Shown here piece by piece: positions 17,619 through 27,641 of a stretch of 64,000 bases of DNA. Both the position numbers and the translations under genes were made by a program. The DNA is from RGIG3528 sp045629005 (lineage in GTDB: Bacteria; Bacillota; Clostridia; Lachnospirales; Lachnospiraceae): NCBI GenBank assembly GCA_045629005.1, contig JAZQQJ010000050.1, positions 1-64,000 on the forward strand, read 5' to 3'. Under the pieces are notes generated by a model that had not been told where the DNA came from, ran no database searches, and was given only the letters and a program-made list of their open reading frames with translations. The first letter of the stretch is position 1. Each line of letters starts with the position of its first letter.

Positions 17619-18563
17619 TCAGTCCTCCAGAAGCGCAGCACCGATTATTCCGGCATCATTGTCAAACTTTGCCGCAATAATCTCCGTGTTTGTCTTCGCA
17701 TTAATTGAATAAATAAGTTTCTTAGTCTTTTCTCTGACGGGTGCAAGAAGAACTTCCCCTGCTCTGCTCACTCCGCCGCCCACAGCCATAACCGAAGGCT
17801 GAAAAGCATTAATAATATTGGCAAAGCCTTCCGCAAGATATGTTGTATATGTATCAAGCAGCTGCTTTCCTAAGGCATCGCCCGCCTTAACGGCGTCAAA
17901 AACATGCTTTGCCTCGATTTTGTTTATATTGCCGTCGCAAAGCTTCCAGAGGATTGTAGCATCGTCCTTAAGCATTGCTTCCTTTGCCTGTCCGATAAGT
18001 GCCGTTGCCGATCCGTAAACCTCGAAACAGCCTACACGTCCGCAATTGCACGGAATGCCATTGAAATCAATAGTTGTATGGCCAAGTTCTCCTGCAGCAT
18101 AATTGCAGCCCGTGAGCATCTTACCGTTGATGATTACACCCCCGCCGACACCGGTGCCGAGAGTAACCATTATAAAGGAATCCGTATCATATCTGCCCGC
18201 CTTGTATTCACCCCAGGCGGCTGCATTGGCATCGTTGTCCATATAAACCGGGCAGCTGATTTCCTTTTTCATGAGTTCTACAAAAGGAACATTCTCAAAG
18301 CCAAGATTGTTTGCATACTCAACAATGCCCGTAGCCTTGTTGGCTGTACCCGGAACACCCGCGCCCACAGAAGCAACGTCCTTCTCCGAAAGTCCGTTTC
18401 CCTTAAGGATGTCACGGCAAAGCATGCCAATGTCCTTTACAATCTCCTCCGCGCTTCTAGGAAGGTTTGTCTTTACGCTTTTTGTTGCTGTTATTTTCAT
18501 CTCGTCATTGACAAGTCCGACAACAATGTTCGTACCGCCAAGATCTACACCAATTCTGTACAT
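17619..18563 (-). CDS. ROK-family sugar kinase
   Basis: A 314-residue ROK kinase of the glucokinase/N-acetylmannosamine-kinase type. The ATP-binding start (VDLGGTNIVVGLV), the catalytic Asp in YMDNDANAAAWGEYKAG near residue 105 and the zinc motif CNCGRVGCFEVYGS near 165 are present. No helix-turn-helix is found, so it is an enzyme and not a repressor. The substrate could be glucose, mannose or an N-acetylhexosamine. The neighbours nagA and GH38 favour a sugar released from a mannose/GlcNAc glycan. Confidence 0.9.
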   Translation of the reverse strand: MYRIGVDLGGTNIVVGLVNDEMKITATKSVKTNLPRSAEEIVKDIGMLCRDILKGNGLSEKDVASVGAGVPGTANKATGIVEYANNLGFENVPFVELMKKEISCPVYMDNDANAAAWGEYKAGRYDTDSFIMVTLGTGVGGGVIINGKMLTGCNYAAGELGHTTIDFNGIPCNCGRVGCFEVYGSATALIGQAKEAMLKDDATILWKLCDGNINKIEAKHVFDAVKAGDALGKQLLDTYTTYLAEGFANIINAFQPSVMAVGGGVSRAGEVLLAPVREKTKKLIYSINAKTNTEIIAAKFDNDAGIIGAALLED

Positions 18564-18594
18564 TCGGTCCTTTCCAAAGCCTGAAAGTCAGGTT

Positions 18595-21500
18595 CTATTT
18601 AATGATTAATGTTTTTATTTCAAAAGGTGTGAAGTGAAGCTTTACCATACATTCGGGATTGGTTAAAGCATCCTTGTCTCTTTGAAGCATTTCCAGCTTT
18701 TGCTCCTGTGAAAGCATCATGTCCGTTTCACTTGCTTCGTTACCTGCAAAACCAATTGAAAGCTTCGCTTCCGTTTCCATACCCATAGCCTCGTAAACAC
18801 GAAGTACAATCGATTTATCGTCTTCGGAAGGAAATACCGATTCAATGATAATGTTATTCTTATCGGTCTTGAAAAGGCTCTCTGCTGACTTTCCGGGAAG
18901 AATCTCCGCGGGATTATTCAAATCATACGCTTCTTTTTCAAGAGCCGATTCGGTAATGTTTCCGTCAAACGCATAAACAGAGTATGTAAAGTCATGTTCT
19001 CCAAGGTCTGCATGCATATCGGGTGCAAGAGGTGCCTTCATAAGTGTCAGCCTTATGTCTGATTTCTTAACATTCACACCATACTTGCAGTCATTAAGCA
19101 CCGCAACACCGTGACCACCATCGGAAATCGCAGAAAACTTCTGATTTGAAACCTCATAACGGTCCTTATCAAACTGCGTGCTTCTGTGCGTAGGTCTCTT
19201 CACGTAGCCGAACTGAATGTCATGGTACGCTTCATTTGCAAACACATCGGAATCAAAGGAAACCTTAAGCAGCTTATGTCTCTCGTTCCAGTCAAGATGT
19301 GTTCTGAAATCGATACGCTCGGAATACTCTCCGATAACGATATCCTGCAGAAGTTTTGAATTGTGCAACTGTCTTTCAACGTGAATTACACATTCATCTC
19401 CGCTGATTTCGGCTGTTACATTTGTATCATCATCCAACTCAACAGGAACATTTTCATACATTGCTCCTATTTCCCATGCATCATAACATGTGGTGACATC
19501 CTTAAACATCAGGAATCTGTTCCACGCACCGCAAACATATTCTTTTTCGGACCCATTACGCTTAAAGCTTGTAACTCGGCCTTTCTTATCGATAACACAT
19601 GTAAAATGCGCATTCTTAACCTTGAAGCCTTCTGCAGATTCAGAAACTTCCGGAGCTTTTGTGCCTGACAAAGGCACGTCCACTGCGCTGTAAGCCGGTA
19701 AGCTTACTCCGTGACAGTTTTTCGAAAGACCTGTCATATTGTAAATAACAGTGGAATCACCATAGGCAGCCCCCGCAAGCTCTTTTTTCAGTTGTTTGGC
19801 GTCAGAAATTACTTTCTCAAGTTTCTCAACCGCCTCTTTGGCAACCCGCTCTATGCCTGTTCCCGGTGCAATGTCATGGAACTGGCAGAAAAGGAGGTCA
19901 TCCCAAAGTCTTTCAAGTTCGTTTTTGCACTCACCGTACTTTTCCGAAACACTTCCCGAAAGAGAAAAACAGTTTTCCGAAAGCACTTTTGCCATCAAAA
20001 ATTCAAGATTATGCAAAGCTGTTTCGGCCTTTCTTATGCCTTTCTTTGTTTCAGCCTGGCTTGTAAGTGTGCCACGGTGCCATGCAAGATAAAGTTCTCC
20101 CACATACGTCTCGGGTACAGGCTTTTTCTCTATCCGTTCAAAGAAGCGTACCGGGCTTTCAACCTTACATCTCGGTGCACCTTCAAGGTCCTCGCAGCGT
20201 CTTGCCTGCTCAAGCATGGTCCTTGTGCATCCTCCGCCTCCGTCTCCGAAGCCGAACGGAAACAACATTGAGTCGATGTTTTCTTCCTGAATTCTGTCCT
20301 TCTCCCAGCGTTCAATCAAGTGTGCAGGAGTGAACTGAGAATTATTCTTCTTGTAAATGTGCGAAAGAATCTGTGTTCCATCAATTCCTTCCCACATGAA
20401 AATGTTATACGGGAACGGCTCGCATTCGGGGTCCTGGCGGAGAAGCTTCTGCGTTGTAAAATACTTCAATCCGCACTTTTTCATAATCTGAGGAAGGTTT
20501 CCCGAAAAGCCGAAGGTATCGGGCATCCAAGCCAGTACAGAGTCAGCTCCCATTTCTTCCTTAAACCAGTGTCTTCCTTTGACAAACTGGCGGATTAGGC
20601 TTTCGCCGGAAGGAATGTGCGTATCACATTCAACCCACATGCCTCCCTCGGGATAAAACTTCCCGTCAGAAACCGCTTTTTTAATTTTGTCATAAAGGCC
20701 CGGATAAAGCTCCTTTGCGTATTCAAGCACTGTAGGTGAACACATGAGGAACCTGAACTCAGGGTATTCTTCCATTAAAGCAAGCTGGTTTGAATATGTT
20801 CTTGCGGATTTACGCTTTGTTTCCTCTTCGGGCCAAAGCCATGCAAGATCGATATGTGACTGTCCGAATATTGTAAATTCAGGTGCTGTTGAACCGTTTT
20901 TACACTCAAGGAGAGGCTTCAGCACTTCTCTTGCTCTCACAATGCTTTCAACCATTTTTTCGTAAGGAAGTTCGAAGTCCGCAATATAAGTAAACTGCTT
21001 CAGGCCTTCAAGAATCTTCATTCTGCGAAGCGATGTCTCGGGAAGGCTTCTTCCAAGTTCAAGAAGACACAAATAATCCATCGAAGCCTGGAAAATGTCT
21101 TCTTCGAATATTCCGACAAAAGACTTTCCGACAGTAACCTGTAGGCCCGGATCGTCCGGAACCGTTATCTCCTCAGGAGCAACGGGACCGACATCTTCTA
21201 TTGTTGCACCATGGCCTGCATAAGCCTCAGCAACGATTTCATACGTTGTTCCCGCTTCAGCGCATCGTGAAAGAGTGATCAGCGTGTGCTGTTTATCAAT
21301 GGAGCCTGCTTCCTCTCCGTTTACAAAAACAAGCATTTCTCTTGAAACCGCAAGGGAGATTACTATACGTTTCCCGCTAAGCTCCGAAGGAACGGTAAAA
21401 GATGCTCTGAACCATCCGTATTCATACTTTCTTCCCCATTTAAGTCCTTCGGGAGTTTCCGTAAACGCACGCGAACAGGCCTCCTTAAAGGAAAGCCTGT

Positions 21501-21609
21501 CGAAGGTTGTAAAATATTCGGTTTGAAGTTTCGCGAAAGGCTTAACGTACCTTTTTTGAAGTCTGTCATTCCAAAGAGCCAGTCTTGTCTCCCATTGGCG
21601 TCCGAGCAT
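18595..21609 (-). CDS. alpha-mannosidase, glycoside hydrolase family 38
   Basis: About 1004 residues. The GH38 catalytic domain begins with zinc-site motif GQSHIDLAWLWPEEET near residue 255. CDTHIPSGESLIRQ follows, then the nucleophile motif WMPDTFGFSGNLPQIM. The middle helical domain and C-terminal beta-rich domains are complete. It cleaves terminal alpha-mannose from glycans and, having no signal peptide, acts on imported sugars. I place the start at ATG 21609 with GGAGG six to seven bases upstream; the reading frame is open further back to 21696. The start lies 44 bp inside the upstream MFS gene, so the two are likely coupled. Confidence 0.92.
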   Translation of the reverse strand: MLGRQWETRLALWNDRLQKRYVKPFAKLQTEYFTTFDRLSFKEACSRAFTETPEGLKWGRKYEYGWFRASFTVPSELSGKRIVISLAVSREMLVFVNGEEAGSIDKQHTLITLSRCAEAGTTYEIVAEAYAGHGATIEDVGPVAPEEITVPDDPGLQVTVGKSFVGIFEEDIFQASMDYLCLLELGRSLPETSLRRMKILEGLKQFTYIADFELPYEKMVESIVRAREVLKPLLECKNGSTAPEFTIFGQSHIDLAWLWPEEETKRKSARTYSNQLALMEEYPEFRFLMCSPTVLEYAKELYPGLYDKIKKAVSDGKFYPEGGMWVECDTHIPSGESLIRQFVKGRHWFKEEMGADSVLAWMPDTFGFSGNLPQIMKKCGLKYFTTQKLLRQDPECEPFPYNIFMWEGIDGTQILSHIYKKNNSQFTPAHLIERWEKDRIQEENIDSMLFPFGFGDGGGGCTRTMLEQARRCEDLEGAPRCKVESPVRFFERIEKKPVPETYVGELYLAWHRGTLTSQAETKKGIRKAETALHNLEFLMAKVLSENCFSLSGSVSEKYGECKNELERLWDDLLFCQFHDIAPGTGIERVAKEAVEKLEKVISDAKQLKKELAGAAYGDSTVIYNMTGLSKNCHGVSLPAYSAVDVPLSGTKAPEVSESAEGFKVKNAHFTCVIDKKGRVTSFKRNGSEKEYVCGAWNRFLMFKDVTTCYDAWEIGAMYENVPVELDDDTNVTAEISGDECVIHVERQLHNSKLLQDIVIGEYSERIDFRTHLDWNERHKLLKVSFDSDVFANEAYHDIQFGYVKRPTHRSTQFDKDRYEVSNQKFSAISDGGHGVAVLNDCKYGVNVKKSDIRLTLMKAPLAPDMHADLGEHDFTYSVYAFDGNITESALEKEAYDLNNPAEILPGKSAESLFKTDKNNIIIESVFPSEDDKSIVLRVYEAMGMETEAKLSIGFAGNEASETDMMLSQEQKLEMLQRDKDALTNPECMVKLHFTPFEIKTLIIK

Positions 21610-22774
21610 TGTTGTTTCCTCCGATTTTAAAGAGAATAAGGTATAAAATATAAAATACAGCCATGCATATCGGGAAAATAAGAATTCCCCGTTCAAAACC
21701 GATTGTATCCAGCACTCTTCCGAAGAGTGCGTTAAATGCTATGTCAAAAACAGTTGCGGCACTGATGATAAAGCCTGTTGCGGTAGCGATAATATCACGC
21801 GAAAAGAATGTGTTAATAAACTGCACAAGCGTCGGATAAACAATGGAAATAAGAAGCCCCGAAGCTGCAACAAGGCACACAGTACGTTCTCCGAGAAACA
21901 TTCCCGGAACATAGAGAAGTGTTCCCGCGCCCGCAAAAAGAAGGATACTCTTTCCGTTGCCAAGTTTTTTGATAAGCGGAGAAAAGACAAGCCTTCCTAC
22001 TGTCATGCCTGCGAAAAACACGGTAAGGAGCACCGATGCTCTTTCGTCTGACATTCCCGATGCATCCGTAAGATACATACGCCACCAGTTCATAATACCA
22101 TGTTCGGCAATGAAATAAAACCCAAATACAAACACAAAAAGATAAAATGACCCTTTCGTCAATATGCCCTTCCCGCTTTTTGAAGCCGTCTTTACATAAG
22201 CTTCGGCATTCTTTTCCTTAAAGTCCACAAAGCACATAATAATAAGGCCTGCAACGCCAAAAAGAATAAGAATAACGTTAACAAACCTGAACGCACCGTA
22301 ATCCTTTGCCAGACGTCCCGTAACGTTCTGGTTAAGGCTTGTTCCGATACCCTGTGTAAAGAAAAGCGTACTTACTGTCATGCCTGCACTAAGACCAAAA
22401 AAATCAGGTGAAAGGATATTAATCATTGTATTCATGAGTGTGGATGCTCCCATGCTCACAAACATTCCGATAAGAAGACAAATATAGTTCTCCGTAAGAA
22501 CATAAAGTAAAAGTGCGCACAGCCACAAAGCCATAACAGCTATGCATACACGTTTTTTTGAAAACCTGTCGGAGAGCTTTCCACCAAATAAAATAAAGAC
22601 AAGATTACCGATATAACTTACGGTTACTATGAGAGACACTCCCTGTTTTGAAAGCGAAAAGCGTGACTCAAAGACACCTGCAAAGATGCCTCTCATCGAA
22701 TCACTTGCTCCGAGAGCAATCATTATCAGCATAAACGCAATGTATATCAGTATTTTTCTCTTGTCTTTAATCAT
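21566..22774 (-). CDS. MFS transporter
   Basis: About 402 residues with 12 predicted membrane segments and the MFS loop motif GGKLSDRFSKKR between segments 2 and 3. A second half with LVFSPLIKKLGNGK mirrors it, as in the family's two six-helix bundles. Its substrate cannot be read from sequence; the operon suggests a mono- or disaccharide, taken up or exported. I prefer ATG 22774, three bases after the upstream stop, to the in-frame ATG at 22792, which lacks a ribosome binding site. The 3' end overlaps the mannosidase start. Confidence 0.85.
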   Translation of the reverse strand: MIKDKRKILIYIAFMLIMIALGASDSMRGIFAGVFESRFSLSKQGVSLIVTVSYIGNLVFILFGGKLSDRFSKKRVCIAVMALWLCALLLYVLTENYICLLIGMFVSMGASTLMNTMINILSPDFFGLSAGMTVSTLFFTQGIGTSLNQNVTGRLAKDYGAFRFVNVILILFGVAGLIIMCFVDFKEKNAEAYVKTASKSGKGILTKGSFYLFVFVFGFYFIAEHGIMNWWRMYLTDASGMSDERASVLLTVFFAGMTVGRLVFSPLIKKLGNGKSILLFAGAGTLLYVPGMFLGERTVCLVAASGLLISIVYPTLVQFINTFFSRDIIATATGFIISAATVFDIAFNALFGRVLDTIGFERGILIFPICMAVFYILYLILFKIGGNNNARTPMGDKTGSLE

Positions 22775-22776
22775 TT

Positions 22777-24420
22777 CTATTCCGTCCTGCATTCAAGAAG
22801 GAACAATATTGCAAGTGCCTGTCCGTAAGGCATTGCTTTAAGTTCAATCGTTTTATAAAAGTCTTTGCTTGTTCTGCCCATCGGTGTGCCGTAGGAAACC
22901 TGTGAAACAACACCGTCGTCCGAAATATTATCAAGTATAGGCTTCAAAGCTTTCAAAGCACATGACAGATAATCCGCAGGAATAAGTCCCATGCGCACCG
23001 CGCATATTATACCATATGCAAAGCCGCATGTTGCGCTGGATTCAACGTAAGAATCGCTGTCATCGATAAGTGTGTGCCACATTCCGTTTTTATCCTGAAA
23101 TTCTGCCAGTGATTCAATCTGCTTTGTAAGAATTGATGCCAGGAATTGCTTTACGGAAGTGTCACAGCCTGTCATTGATACAAACTCAGGTATTGCCATT
23201 GTAACCCAGCAGTTTCCTCTTCCCCAAAAAGCCCCTGCAAAATTCGACTTTTCTAAAAAACTCCATCCGTGATACCACAGGCCCGTCTTCTTGTCTTCAA
23301 GATACTTTGCATGCAGCAGGAACTGGTAATCCGCTTCTTTAATGTAGTCCTTGTTTCCTTCGATTTTGCCCATTTGGGCAAGGAAAAGAACTGCCATGAA
23401 AAGTGTGTCGTCCCAAAGTTCACTTTCATTCTGTGAATCGCTTGTAATGTGCTGCAGACCGCCCTCCTCCGTTCTTGGTGCAGAAGTCATTATCCATTCC
23501 GCCGCCTTACGGCAAGGCTCAATGTATTTGTCTTCTTTGAGATATTCGCCAAGAAAGGCCATTGCGAGATACGGTGCAATAGTATTTACGTTGAAAGCGG
23601 GGAATCCGGTTTCAAGTGCTTTATTATAAAAGTCTTTAAGTACGTCAAGATATTTTTGTTCACCGGTCTTTGTAAAAAGCTTCCAAAAGCCGTAAAGTCC
23701 TACACCCTGAGTCCATTCCCAATGTCTGTACTTAAGAAGATCGTCACCTGCAAGACTGTGTTCCTTCATGTTTTCAAGGAACTTCTCGTCATCCTCATAA
23801 AGAATCGGGCAAAATGCACCAATCAGCGCATTCAGCTTCTTTTCGATTTTCTCCTGTAAGCCCGGTTCTTCCAAGCCCGAACAAAACTTTTTCATTGCAA
23901 GTTCATCGTTCAGCCTGTCAATGATGGCAGGTATTTCATCAGGCGTTGAAACGGTGTAGTCAGGCTGCCAGTCAGGCTCTTCAATTTCATGAAAATACCT
24001 TGGTGACCAGTCGAGCCATATCGATGTAAGCCCCTGTCGGTTTGCTCCGGCAATATCCTTTTTAAGGTTATTACCGATCATGACGATGCGCTTCTTATCA
24101 TCCTCGGAAAGGCCCAGTCTCTCATATGCTGTTTCAAACATAACAGCCTCGGGCTTCTGTCTTCCGACTTCTTCCGAAATGATACGGCTTTCGAAGCAGT
24201 AGCCCATACCGTTTTCGCGGTAAACATTCTGAAAGGATTCCGTTTCCCCGTCTGCGACAAGTGCAATGCGGTAGCCTCTGTCATAAAGCGCTTTCAGCAT
24301 TTCTCCGGCTCCCGGAATAAAATCTGCTTTCAGCACAATACCGCGATTGTCATAGACCTGTGTAGCTTCATCGATAATCGTATCTCCGCTGTCTATAAAG
24401 ATTATCAGTTCTTTGTTCAT
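22777..24420 (-). CDS. HAD-like phosphatase domain fused to GH105 unsaturated glucuronyl/galacturonyl hydrolase
   Basis: About 547 residues in two parts. Residues 1-165 are a HAD-superfamily domain with FIDSGDTIID (nucleophile Asp near residue 9), VADGETES, GRQKPEAVMF and IGNNLKKDIAGA as motifs I-IV. The +2 Asp of motif I is Gly. Residues about 200-545 are a GH105 domain (YteR/YesR type, alpha/alpha toroid) with WEWTQGVGLYGFW, FWGRGNCWVTMAIPEF and SATCGFAYG. GH105 enzymes open unsaturated uronic-acid ends left by polysaccharide lyases. The HAD half may act on a phosphorylated product. Start ATG 24420 has GGAGG upstream; the TTG before it is not needed. It follows the importer genes directly. 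Confidence 0.88.
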   Translation of the reverse strand: MNKELIIFIDSGDTIIDEATQVYDNRGIVLKADFIPGAGEMLKALYDRGYRIALVADGETESFQNVYRENGMGYCFESRIISEEVGRQKPEAVMFETAYERLGLSEDDKKRIVMIGNNLKKDIAGANRQGLTSIWLDWSPRYFHEIEEPDWQPDYTVSTPDEIPAIIDRLNDELAMKKFCSGLEEPGLQEKIEKKLNALIGAFCPILYEDDEKFLENMKEHSLAGDDLLKYRHWEWTQGVGLYGFWKLFTKTGEQKYLDVLKDFYNKALETGFPAFNVNTIAPYLAMAFLGEYLKEDKYIEPCRKAAEWIMTSAPRTEEGGLQHITSDSQNESELWDDTLFMAVLFLAQMGKIEGNKDYIKEADYQFLLHAKYLEDKKTGLWYHGWSFLEKSNFAGAFWGRGNCWVTMAIPEFVSMTGCDTSVKQFLASILTKQIESLAEFQDKNGMWHTLIDDSDSYVESSATCGFAYGIICAVRMGLIPADYLSCALKALKPILDNISDDGVVSQVSYGTPMGRTSKDFYKTIELKAMPYGQALAILFLLECRTE

Positions 24421-24423
24421 CAA

Positions 24424-25440
24424 TTATGCCTCCGCACCGTCTTCCTCATATGTAAACCCACGAAGATCAAGCTCAAGTGCTCTGTGGCACGCGCAAAGTC
24501 TTCCGTCAGGCATCGTCTGAAGTTCAGGTGCTTCATTAACACATTTTTCTGTACAGTAACGGCACCTCTCATGGAAATAACAGCCACTGGGCGGATTTGC
24601 CGGATTGGGTATTTCGCCCATAAGAGGAATTCTTTCAATGTTTACTGTAGGGTCCGCAACGGGAACTGCCGAAAGCAGAGCCTCCGTATACGGATGCATT
24701 GGCTTTTTGAACATTGCTTCGGTGTCGCAGAACTCAACAAGACGTCCGAGATACATAACGCCAACTTTGTCGGAAATATGTTCAACAACCGAAAGATCGT
24801 GACTTATGAAAAGATATGTAAGGCTAAACTCCTTCTGAAGATCACGGAGGAGATTGATAACCTGTGCCTGAATCGACACGTCAAGTGCAGAAACAGCTTC
24901 ATCACAAACTATAAGCTGAGGCTCAACAACAAGCGCTCTGGCAATTCCGATACGCTGTCTCTGTCCGCCCGAGAAGGCATGCGGATAACGCATAAGATAG
25001 GCAGGATTGAGTCCAACCTTCTCTGCCATCTGTTTTGCTACGGAATCCTTTTCTGCCTTTGACATTTTGGGGTAATTTGCCTCAAGGGGCTCCTTTATAA
25101 TGTCAAGTACTGTCATTCTTGGGTCGAGAGAGGAATACGGGTCCTGGAAAATCATCTGGATTTCCTTGCGTATTTCCTTCATTTTCTTTTTGTCAACCTG
25201 AAGGAAATCGAGTTCCTCGCCTGCTTCGGTACGGTAAAATACATTTCCTTCGGAAGCTTCAATGGCGCGAACAATGCATCTGCCGAGAGTTGTTTTTCCG
25301 CAGCCGCTTTCTCCTACAATACCGATTGTCTCGCCCTTCTTAACATCGAAGGAAACATCGGTAACTGCTTTAACCGTAACACCCTTGGAGGTAAAGCGCT
25401 TATGCACATGACACACTTCAAGTATGTTTCCGTCTTTCAT
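24424..25440 (-). CDS. oligopeptide/oligosaccharide ABC transporter ATP-binding protein (OppF type)
   Basis: A 338-residue ATPase. Walker A GESGCGKTTLGR lies near residue 45, the signature FSGGQRQRIGIAR near 160, Walker B LIVCDEAVSALD near 182 and the switch His in LFISHDLSVVEH. The C-terminal oligo_HPY-type region has a Cys-rich block (CYFHERCRYCTEKC) like the iron-sulphur motif seen in Opp/Dpp ATPases. It pairs with the OppD-type protein encoded just upstream. The Opp/Dpp family also moves oligosaccharides, and this operon of glycoside hydrolases points to a sugar substrate. Confidence 0.93.
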   Translation of the reverse strand: MKDGNILEVCHVHKRFTSKGVTVKAVTDVSFDVKKGETIGIVGESGCGKTTLGRCIVRAIEASEGNVFYRTEAGEELDFLQVDKKKMKEIRKEIQMIFQDPYSSLDPRMTVLDIIKEPLEANYPKMSKAEKDSVAKQMAEKVGLNPAYLMRYPHAFSGGQRQRIGIARALVVEPQLIVCDEAVSALDVSIQAQVINLLRDLQKEFSLTYLFISHDLSVVEHISDKVGVMYLGRLVEFCDTEAMFKKPMHPYTEALLSAVPVADPTVNIERIPLMGEIPNPANPPSGCYFHERCRYCTEKCVNEAPELQTMPDGRLCACHRALELDLRGFTYEEDGAEA

Positions 25441-25452
25441 AGTCCTTTCCTC

Positions 25453-26511
25453 CTACTTTTCTTTATTTTCAAGAGCGATGCGCTTTTCTGCTTCTTCACG
25501 CATCTTTTTGCATTTTTCGTTCTGACATGCAAAGCATGCAATTTCATGTCCGTCCTCTATTTCAACAAGCGACGGTTCAGCCTTGTCGCAAAGGCCTTCT
25601 ATTCTTGCATCACAGCGCTCATAGAAGCCGCACTGTGTCGGAAGATTCATTGCGAGAGGAACGGTACCCTCAATGGAGAAAAGACGTTCTTCCTTCTTTC
25701 CGCCAATCTTATGAACGGAGCCCATAAGGCCGCGGGTGTATGGGTGCTGAGGATTTGCAAATATTGTTTTTGCATCTGCTGTCTCAACAATCTTTCCAAG
25801 ATACATTACAGCAACTCTGTCGCACATTTTTGCAACTGTGCCAAGGTCATGTGTAATGAACAGAATAGCCATGTTGAAATTCTTCTGGAGTTCCTTCATG
25901 AGCTCAAGTATCTGTGCCTGGATTGTAACATCAAGAGCCGTTGTTGGCTCATCGGCAATCAGGAGCGAAGGATTGCACACAAGTGCCATGGCAATAAGCG
26001 CACGCTGAAGCATACCGCCCGAAAATTCATGAGGATACTGGTTATAGCGCTTTTCAACATTGGCAATTCCTACTTTACGCATTACTTCCAGAGTAATCTC
26101 TTTGGACTTCTTTCTGTCCTTGGTAATGTGAAGACGTGTGCATTCGTTAATCTGGTTACCGATTGTGTACATAGGTGAAAAAGCCACCATGGGCTCCTGG
26201 AAAATCATTGAAATATGCTTTCCGCGGATATTTCGGATTTCCTCACCCTTCGGATTCATACTGATAATATCAACTTCACCGGTCTCTTCGGAACTGAAAA
26301 GAATCTTTCCCGAGGGCTTACACTTTTTATCGTTTATGGAAAGTATTGCCTTGCAGGTAAGTGATTTGCCACAGCCGCTTTCTCCGACAAGTCCGAGGGT
26401 TTCACCGCGTTTTACGGAGAAATTGACTCCGCGTACGGGAGTAAGTGTGCCCTCAAGCATATGTATATCAACATGGAGGTCTTCGACTTTTAAAATTGTA
26501 TCATTATCCAT
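25453..26511 (-). CDS. oligopeptide/oligosaccharide ABC transporter ATP-binding protein (OppD type)
   Basis: A 352-residue ATPase. Walker A is GESGCGKSLTCKAI, the signature FSGGMLQRALIAMA, Walker B LLIADEPTTALDV and the switch region ITHDLGTVAKMCD. The C-terminal oligo_HPY region has the Cys pattern (CGFYERCD...C, then CFAC). It forms the ATPase pair with the OppF-type protein. An AGGAGG-type site precedes its start, and the gaps to both neighbours are only 12-14 bases, which fits one transcript. Confidence 0.93.
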   Translation of the reverse strand: MDNDTILKVEDLHVDIHMLEGTLTPVRGVNFSVKRGETLGLVGESGCGKSLTCKAILSINDKKCKPSGKILFSSEETGEVDIISMNPKGEEIRNIRGKHISMIFQEPMVAFSPMYTIGNQINECTRLHITKDRKKSKEITLEVMRKVGIANVEKRYNQYPHEFSGGMLQRALIAMALVCNPSLLIADEPTTALDVTIQAQILELMKELQKNFNMAILFITHDLGTVAKMCDRVAVMYLGKIVETADAKTIFANPQHPYTRGLMGSVHKIGGKKEERLFSIEGTVPLAMNLPTQCGFYERCDARIEGLCDKAEPSLVEIEDGHEIACFACQNEKCKKMREEAEKRIALENKEK

Positions 26512-26525
26512 TTCGACTCCTCCTG

Positions 26526-27641
26526 TTATTTGTACGGATCTGCTGCATCACGGAGGCCATCCCCGAGGAAGTTAAAAGCAAGTACGGAAATTGTTACGAA
26601 TATGATGGGAATGAGCTTGTGCGGATGAAGTGCAACGTCAGTAACCGTGCTGGCTTCCTGCAAAAGCACGCCCCAGCTTGTAGCCGGTGACTTAATACCG
26701 AGTCCGAGGTAGGACATTGATGTTTCACCTACTATTGAGCCGGGAATACCAAGTGTCATTGAAACGATGAGATAGCTCATAAAGCCCGGAACAAGATGCT
26801 TCCATATAATCTTCCATGTGGAAACGCCCGCAAGTCTCGCAGCCATAACATAATCCTCATTTTTCAGGGAAAGGAATTTACCACGAACAATACGGGCCAT
26901 TCCTGTCCAGTTAATGAAGGAAAGAATAATTGTCATATAGAAATACATCTTTACGGTAGATACTCCCGCGGGAATTGCTGCCGAAAGGGCCATCCAGAGA
27001 GGAATCTGAGGTACAGCACCGATAACTTCTATAATTCGCTGGATTATAAGGTCAAATACACCGCCATAATAGCCGGAAAGCGCACCAATAAGAATGCCGA
27101 GGAAAAGGCTTATGATTGCGCTTGCGAAAGGCATTGTCAGCGAAATGCGGCTTCCGAGAAGAATTCTTGAGAAGATGTCTCTTCCAAGTGAATCAGCTCC
27201 GAAAAGATAAATCTTTGCGCCTTCACCGCCTGCGGAACCTGTGCCCACACCGAAAAGATGGAGGTCACACTTAATTCCGAATACCTTGTACTCGCTTCCG
27301 TGTACGAAAAGCTTCAGCTTGTAATATTCTGAGGTGTCTTCTGAAAGAGTAACTGCGAATGTCTTCTTATCAATCGATTTTGTAAGCTTATAAACGTACG
27401 GACCAACAAATTCGCCATCATACTTACAATGAATCTTTGTAGGTGCAGCGTCCTTATAAAGGCCGTTAAACTCTTCAAGCTCATACGGAGCAATGAAGTC
27501 TGCGAAAAGCGCACCGAGGTAGAGAATGAGAAGAATTATCATGGAAAGCTTTGCAAGCTTGTGCTTTTTCAGCTTTCTGCCCATAAGGGTCCACTGGGAG
27601 GCAAGATAATAGTCTTCTTTTGTTTTCATTTTTCTGCTCAT
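26526..27641 (-). CDS. ABC transporter permease (OppC type)
   Basis: A 371-residue inner-membrane permease. A cytoplasmic start and first membrane segment (about residues 31-52) are followed by a long extracytoplasmic stretch of about 100 residues, longer than in typical OppC. Five further segments carry the permease motif (EDYVMAARLAGVSTWKIIWKH, EAA loop). It forms the channel with the OppB-type protein. Its ATG shares one base with the oppB stop (TAATG), and GGGAGG lies within the end of oppB. Confidence 0.92.
   Translation of the reverse strand: MSRKMKTKEDYYLASQWTLMGRKLKKHKLAKLSMIILLILYLGALFADFIAPYELEEFNGLYKDAAPTKIHCKYDGEFVGPYVYKLTKSIDKKTFAVTLSEDTSEYYKLKLFVHGSEYKVFGIKCDLHLFGVGTGSAGGEGAKIYLFGADSLGRDIFSRILLGSRISLTMPFASAIISLFLGILIGALSGYYGGVFDLIIQRIIEVIGAVPQIPLWMALSAAIPAGVSTVKMYFYMTIILSFINWTGMARIVRGKFLSLKNEDYVMAARLAGVSTWKIIWKHLVPGFMSYLIVSMTLGIPGSIVGETSMSYLGLGIKSPATSWGVLLQEASTVTDVALHPHKLIPIIFVTISVLAFNFLGDGLRDAADPYK

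Noticed and set aside
18595..21609. Several 60-190-residue plus-strand frames opposite the mannosidase gene
   Set aside because: They are shadows of the GH38 gene with no ribosome binding sites and no family features.
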